Of a stretch of DNA of 9,508 nt, positions 7,101 to 9,508 are shown piece by piece; within the stretch, counting starts at the first letter, position 1, and each line of letters opens with the position of its first letter. The notes under the pieces were generated by a model. The model saw only the letters and a list, made by a program, of their open reading frames with translations. It was not told the DNA's origin and did no database searches. Source of the stretch: Deltaproteobacteria bacterium (GTDB lineage Bacteria > Desulfobacterota > Desulfobacteria > Desulfobacterales > SURF-7); assembly GCA_019307665.1 (NCBI GenBank), contig JAFDJC010000115.1, positions 2,245 to 11,752 on the forward strand, in the 5' to 3' direction. A program made the translations under genes and the position numbers.

Positions 7101-8128
7101 GACTGTTCTTTGGCCGGAAGTCTGGCAAACAAGGGTATGACCACAGTATTCTTGAAATGCCTGCCCTCGATCATGTCACATGTCTCACGAATATCCTGCT
7201 CAGTGGGCATAAACACCAGTATATCTCCGGACTTGTTTTGTCGATACAAAGTCTCCACAGTATCAACGGCCATATCTACATGTGTCACTTCTTCTTTTCC
7301 GTCATCATCTGAATCTTGATCATTTGAACATTGGGGAATATATTTTACATCCACAGGGTACATGCGACCTGAAACTTCTATAACAGGCGCATTGTTGAAC
7401 GCTTTGGAGAATTTTTCAGTATCTATGGTGGCGGAGGTGATGATGAGTTTGAGATCAGGCCTTTTCATTAGCAGGGTTTTCAGGATGCCGATGCAAAAAT
7501 CTATGTTAAGGCTTCTTTCATGAGCTTCGTCAATAATGATGGTGTCATACTCATTAAGAAAGCGGTTCTTCTGCGCTTCTGCAAGGAGAATTCCGTCTGT
7601 CATGATTTTTATATATGACTCAGGGCTGACCCTGTCCTGAAACCTGATTTTATAGCCTACGGATTGACCCGCAGGCTCTCCCATTTCTTCTGCAATACGG
7701 CTTGCTATGGTAATGGCGGCAATCCTTCTGGGCTGGGTACAGCCGATTTTTCCAGAGACACCTCTTCCTGCTGCCAGGCAGAACTTAGGGATCTGAGTGG
7801 TTTTGCCCGAGCCTGTTTCACCGGAGACAATCACAACCTGGTGATTGATGATATGGTCGATAATTTCATCTTTCCGAAGAGTTATGGGGAGATCTTCATT
7901 GTATGTGGGGTGCGGAAGATGTTTCTTACGTTTTTTAGCCCTGGCAGCTGATGCTTTAACGGATTTTTTAATCTGTTCTAATTTTTTTAATAATCCGGCA
8001 TTTGGGGCTGATTCTTTGGCATTTTTTTTGATTCGAGCCAGTTCACGGTATATGCGAGGCCTGTCAACACACATTGCCTCAAGAGATTTAGATTTAATTT
8101 CTTTTATTTGTTTTAAAAATGCTTTCAA
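4115..8128 (-). CDS. hrpA: ATP-dependent DEAH-box RNA helicase HrpA
   Basis: A 1337-residue cytoplasmic RNA helicase, about as long as E. coli HrpA (about 1300). All helicase motifs are intact: Walker A GETGSGKT (103-110), TQPRR (131-135), DEAH (200-203), SAT (232-234), ATNIAETS (357-364) and QRKGRCGR (405-412). After these come the winged-helix/HA2 region, with TQKGGLMSKIPLDP (497-510) and SIRDPRERP (536-544), then the OB-like region and the long C-terminal DUF3418 extension typical of HrpA. In E. coli HrpA is linked to fimbrial mRNA processing and to resolving stalled ribosomes. The start is a TTG: residues 15-35 (SLEAMCVDRPRIYREL and on) already align with the N-terminal region of E. coli HrpA, so the next in-frame ATG (codon 19) would cut into conserved sequence. 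The TTG overlaps the TGA of the upstream hydrolase gene, which fits translational coupling; no clear Shine-Dalgarno is seen. A short in-frame tandem repeat interrupts a linker near residues 631-645. Confidence 0.96.
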   Translation of the reverse strand: MKAFLKQIKEIKSKSLEAMCVDRPRIYRELARIKKNAKESAPNAGLLKKLEQIKKSVKASAARAKKRKKHLPHPTYNEDLPITLRKDEIIDHIINHQVVIVSGETGSGKTTQIPKFCLAAGRGVSGKIGCTQPRRIAAITIASRIAEEMGEPAGQSVGYKIRFQDRVSPESYIKIMTDGILLAEAQKNRFLNEYDTIIIDEAHERSLNIDFCIGILKTLLMKRPDLKLIITSATIDTEKFSKAFNNAPVIEVSGRMYPVDVKYIPQCSNDQDSDDDGKEEVTHVDMAVDTVETLYRQNKSGDILVFMPTEQDIRETCDMIEGRHFKNTVVIPLFARLPAKEQSRIFKPERGRKIIVATNIAETSITIPGIKYVIDTGLARISSYSPRSRTTSLPVIPISKSSADQRKGRCGRIENGVCIRLFSEDDFQSRPVYTSPEILRANLADVVLRMTSLKLGDINKFPFIDPPPSKHIKDGYDLLLELNAIKISNGKQRYTLTQKGGLMSKIPLDPGLSAMLIEAGKLGCIREMAIITSVLSIRDPRERPPGKEAESDKAHESFQDPLSDFMTLFNIWGTYHRTLEKQKNNNKMKKFCREKFISFRRMREWRDIHRQISLILSEHGLSPTRHQARSNQTSLNQTSLNKSPQKEKFSQLYTAIHKSILSGYLSNIALKKENNIFQAAKGREVMIFPGSTLFNRPGKWIVAAEMIETSKLFARTAANIDSTWLEEPAQFLCKKIWLHPRWERNRGEVVADEQVSLFGLIIIPKRPVAFGKIDPEKASKIFIRKALVEGDVKKPFAFMQHNQSLIDEVKDMEDRIRKRDILVSEDDLFQFYNKRLSGIHDLKSLKTAIKKKGDDDFLKMTEDNLLSYRPDQAELSLFPYSIPLGDNHFECEYSFNPGQKDDGITVKIPAHKAENVTATKLDWIVPGMFYEKVTAMIKGLPKEFRKQLVPVSNTVDIIVNDMPRNRNENFYQALGNFIYEKFNINIPRTAWPEDLPDHLNMRIAIIDPEGRTILCSRDKQVLNKNISCNMDSDIYQKARAKWEKSDIKKWDFPDLPKFIRMTEHDGDAITLFPGLKDNDGSVSIHLFSSQKDALKCHKNGVKALFCIHFTKNLKSLKRYLSLPMDLKKASVCLGGYKNIEKCLHDRVVHDLFSKNIRSSKDFYMHAESSESEIIPNSLKLMENAAPVIRAMFKTMQTIHRLETGNQAGNGVNPFLNRLQNELRSLVPENFIPLYELRHFSDLVRYIKGIGIRAGRAVANPEKEQSKADKIQKYEKSLQRLLDELKPETSEEKKRETEEYFWMLEEYKISVFAQEIKTAFPVSKKKLDDKLKKISRMA
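6206..6250 (-). repeat. 15-bp tandem repeat inside hrpA (two near-perfect units plus one degenerate)
   Basis: On the plus strand the units are ATTTAAGCTGGTCTG (6206-6220), ATTTAAGCTGGTTTG (6221-6235; one difference) and a decayed ATTTGATCGGGCCTG (6236-6250). Being 15 bp they keep the frame and encode a repeated five-residue unit, read as SNQTSLNQTSLNKS around residues 630-643. The position lies between helical parts after the HA2 region, in a linker that tolerates length change. Confidence 0.75.
8125..8128 (-). promoter_or_regulatory. TTGA stop/start overlap coupling hydrolase and hrpA
   Basis: The minus strand reads TTGA here: TTG is the first codon of hrpA and TGA the stop of the hydrolase. 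In-frame TAA lies directly before the TTG, so hrpA cannot begin earlier. With no visible ribosome binding site, reinitiation by terminating ribosomes is the likely way hrpA is started (inference). Confidence 0.65.
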
Positions 8129-9237
8129 TTATAAAACAGGTTTGCTTTCGAAAAAGCAGTATCATATGACCAACTCCCCCATACTTTTTCAACAATCTTA
8201 TTGAGTAAGGGGTAGACAAGCTCAACCGCAGTCTTTCCGTAAAGAAGGTCAAGATGGTTGGCACCCTCTATAACAAAATCGATTAGCTGACTTTTTTCAT
8301 CTGAGATTTTGACTTTTTTTAAATCAGCAGCGGTTTCAAGCCTATAAACTTTTTTTATACGATGAGGGTAATACTCACTGTAGCGCATGTTGTCAAGCGG
8401 AGCAAGATGATCCCGGGAACCCCAGAAGTGGAATATAGGGATGTCTTCCGGAAAGAAGGAAAAACAGTCCGAGTAGTTCAAGAGACTATCATCCATTCTT
8501 TTGAATCCTTTTCCGTCATAAACCGACTTCAGGCATTGAAAGCCAAGGCCAAGGGGTATTGACTCAGTTGCTGACTTGAGATATCGCTCTACAAAATATT
8601 TGTCATCGGTATGATTTTCAGGAGAGATTAAAAAGTTCAGATCGCCGATATTATTGTTGGACAAAAACCTTGTGATTTCTTTAAGAACAGGTAGTTCTGT
8701 AACAACCCTTGACAGTTCCTGTACAGGAACCTGTGAAAACCTGAAGATTCGTGACAGATGATTCAACCATAAAGCTAATGGAAAAAAAACATGTGATGTT
8801 TTATTGAAAAATTTGGGAGACCCAAGAGATATGATGCCTTTAACCATGTTAAGATAAACTTCCGCTTCTTCTTTCGGAACAAGGATAGTATCAAGAGTGT
8901 CCTTAAGGTCCTGGTCAAGCGCTTCTGTTTTATCCAGGTTCTGTCGGATAGACCAGTTGAGCACCATATTTTCAGAAACAACTCCACCCATACTGTGCCC
9001 CAATAGAATGGACGGTTTTCCGCCGCTTCTTGAACCGATAAATTTTAAGACGGTGGGCAAATCATAATCTATCAGTGTGTCCACGGTATAATAGGGGTCG
9101 AATCGACCCTCATTTACCCCGACACCTCTTGGATCAAACAGATAAACCCATGATCCCAGGTCGGCAAAATCTTTAGCAATCGAATATCGATTGCTGATAT
9201 TAAAACAATTACTGTTGTTGGCAAAACCAGGTACCAT
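8125..9237 (-). CDS. Alpha/beta-hydrolase (lipase/esterase-like)
   Basis: A 370-residue serine hydrolase of unknown substrate, probably an esterase or lipase. The oxyanion segment VPGF is residues 2-5, followed by WVYLFDPRGVGVNEG (30-44). The nucleophile elbow GHSMGG (80-85) has Ser82, WGSRDHLAP (272-280) gives the acid Asp276, and GANHLDLLYG (325-334) the base His328, so the triad is complete. No signal peptide is seen in the called form. The N-terminus is odd: usual family members have one or two more beta strands before the oxyanion loop. The frame upstream of the only ATG still reads GPSVI before MVPGF, as expected for the strand leading into that loop, but a TGA stands 9 codons further up (9265-9267) with no accepted start between. 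The gene may be 5'-truncated, start at an unusual codon, or be split by a frameshift from the preceding frame. It starts 2 bp after the upstream stop and overlaps hrpA by 4 nt. Confidence 0.85.
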   Translation of the reverse strand: MVPGFANNSNCFNISNRYSIAKDFADLGSWVYLFDPRGVGVNEGRFDPYYTVDTLIDYDLPTVLKFIGSRSGGKPSILLGHSMGGVVSENMVLNWSIRQNLDKTEALDQDLKDTLDTILVPKEEAEVYLNMVKGIISLGSPKFFNKTSHVFFPLALWLNHLSRIFRFSQVPVQELSRVVTELPVLKEITRFLSNNNIGDLNFLISPENHTDDKYFVERYLKSATESIPLGLGFQCLKSVYDGKGFKRMDDSLLNYSDCFSFFPEDIPIFHFWGSRDHLAPLDNMRYSEYYPHRIKKVYRLETAADLKKVKISDEKSQLIDFVIEGANHLDLLYGKTAVELVYPLLNKIVEKVWGSWSYDTAFSKANLFYN

Positions 9238-9239
9238 TA

Positions 9240-9508
9240 TTACAGAAGGTCCTGCTCGTCTATTTCACTTTCAAAGTATGCCGGTTGGGAATCACTTTTA
9301 AGAGATTCCCTTAATATCCGTCTGCGGGTTGCTTCCTTTTGTATCTTTGAAATAAAACGTTTTTGAATATGGAGTCTTTTTGCGGCAAGAAATGAAAGCT
9401 CATCGGCGCTCAAAAGTATGACGTTTTCCGTAAGACGCACCCGGCCTTTTTCCAGTTCATCCGCGATGACAAGTTTGATCTGGTCACGCGGTATGCGGGT
9501 TCCGGTTG
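9240..9508 (-). CDS. C-terminal part of an unidentified protein (5' end beyond window)
   Basis: An open frame enters from the right edge and ends at TAA 9240-9242, giving 88 residues that begin TGTRIPRDQIKLVIADELEK. I do not recognise the family. The visible part is charged and probably mostly helical, with a basic patch (KEATRRR, about residues 54-60) and an acidic tail (ESEIDEQDLL). There is no membrane segment. A GTG at 9440 could start a shorter product, but the frame is open without interruption to the window edge, so a partial longer gene is the simpler reading. It lies 2 bp upstream of the hydrolase ATG in the same direction, so the two are probably cotranscribed. Alternatively this frame could be the N-terminal extension of the hydrolase, separated by a one-base frameshift near 9265. 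Confidence 0.55.
   Translation of the reverse strand, partial: TGTRIPRDQIKLVIADELEKGRVRLTENVILLSADELSFLAAKRLHIQKRFISKIQKEATRRRILRESLKSDSQPAYFESEIDEQDLL

Noticed and set aside
8125..9237. Hydrolase as a dead pseudogene
   Set aside because: Despite the odd N-terminus, the remaining 370 codons are uninterrupted and Ser82, Asp276 and His328 are all present, so decay is not demonstrated.

Overview
The window looks like chromosomal DNA from a Gram-negative bacterium, most likely a deltaproteobacterium (Desulfobacterota, perhaps Desulfobacterales). This is inferred from the moderate-to-low GC content, a TAXI-type TRAP transporter with a fused permease, a long HrpA helicase with the proteobacterial C-terminal extension, and intergenic repeats with the GTCATTCYGGCGAARGCCRG core. 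No rRNA, tRNA, CRISPR array, phage gene or transposase gene is visible.

Layout. (1) Positions 1-2681, minus strand: a three-gene transport operon, transcribed right to left. It encodes a TAXI-family lipoprotein receptor, a small secreted DUF1566 (Lcl C-terminal-like) protein, and a fused 4TM/12TM TRAP permease cut by the left edge. A strong stem-loop lies just after the receptor gene and probably lets the receptor be made in excess over the permease. (2) Positions 2682-2852: a divergent AT-rich promoter region. (3) Positions 2853-3698, plus strand: a soluble family 2 glycosyltransferase. (4) Positions 3699-4114: a non-coding gap between two convergent genes. It looks like a MITE- or REP-type element, with imperfect terminal inverted repeats of about 45-50 bp that abut both stop codons, and a highly structured palindromic core of about 117 bp. 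(5) Positions 4115-9508, minus strand: a tightly packed gene string in the order unidentified 3'-partial gene, alpha/beta hydrolase, hrpA. The gaps are 2 bp and then a 4-nt stop/start overlap (TTGA).

How the genes work together: the receptor and permease form one secondary transporter for an unidentified organic acid or amino acid, and the DUF1566 protein is a candidate periplasmic accessory. HrpA is an RNA helicase linked to RNA and ribosome handling. Its cotranscription with a lipase-like hydrolase looks like coupling of expression rather than an evident pathway.

I do not see a clear new multi-gene defence or metabolic system. The most unusual signals are the nested palindromic element between the convergent genes, the DUF1566 gene inside the TRAP operon, the hairpin between receptor and permease genes, and the hydrolase whose conserved fold appears to start upstream of its only start codon.
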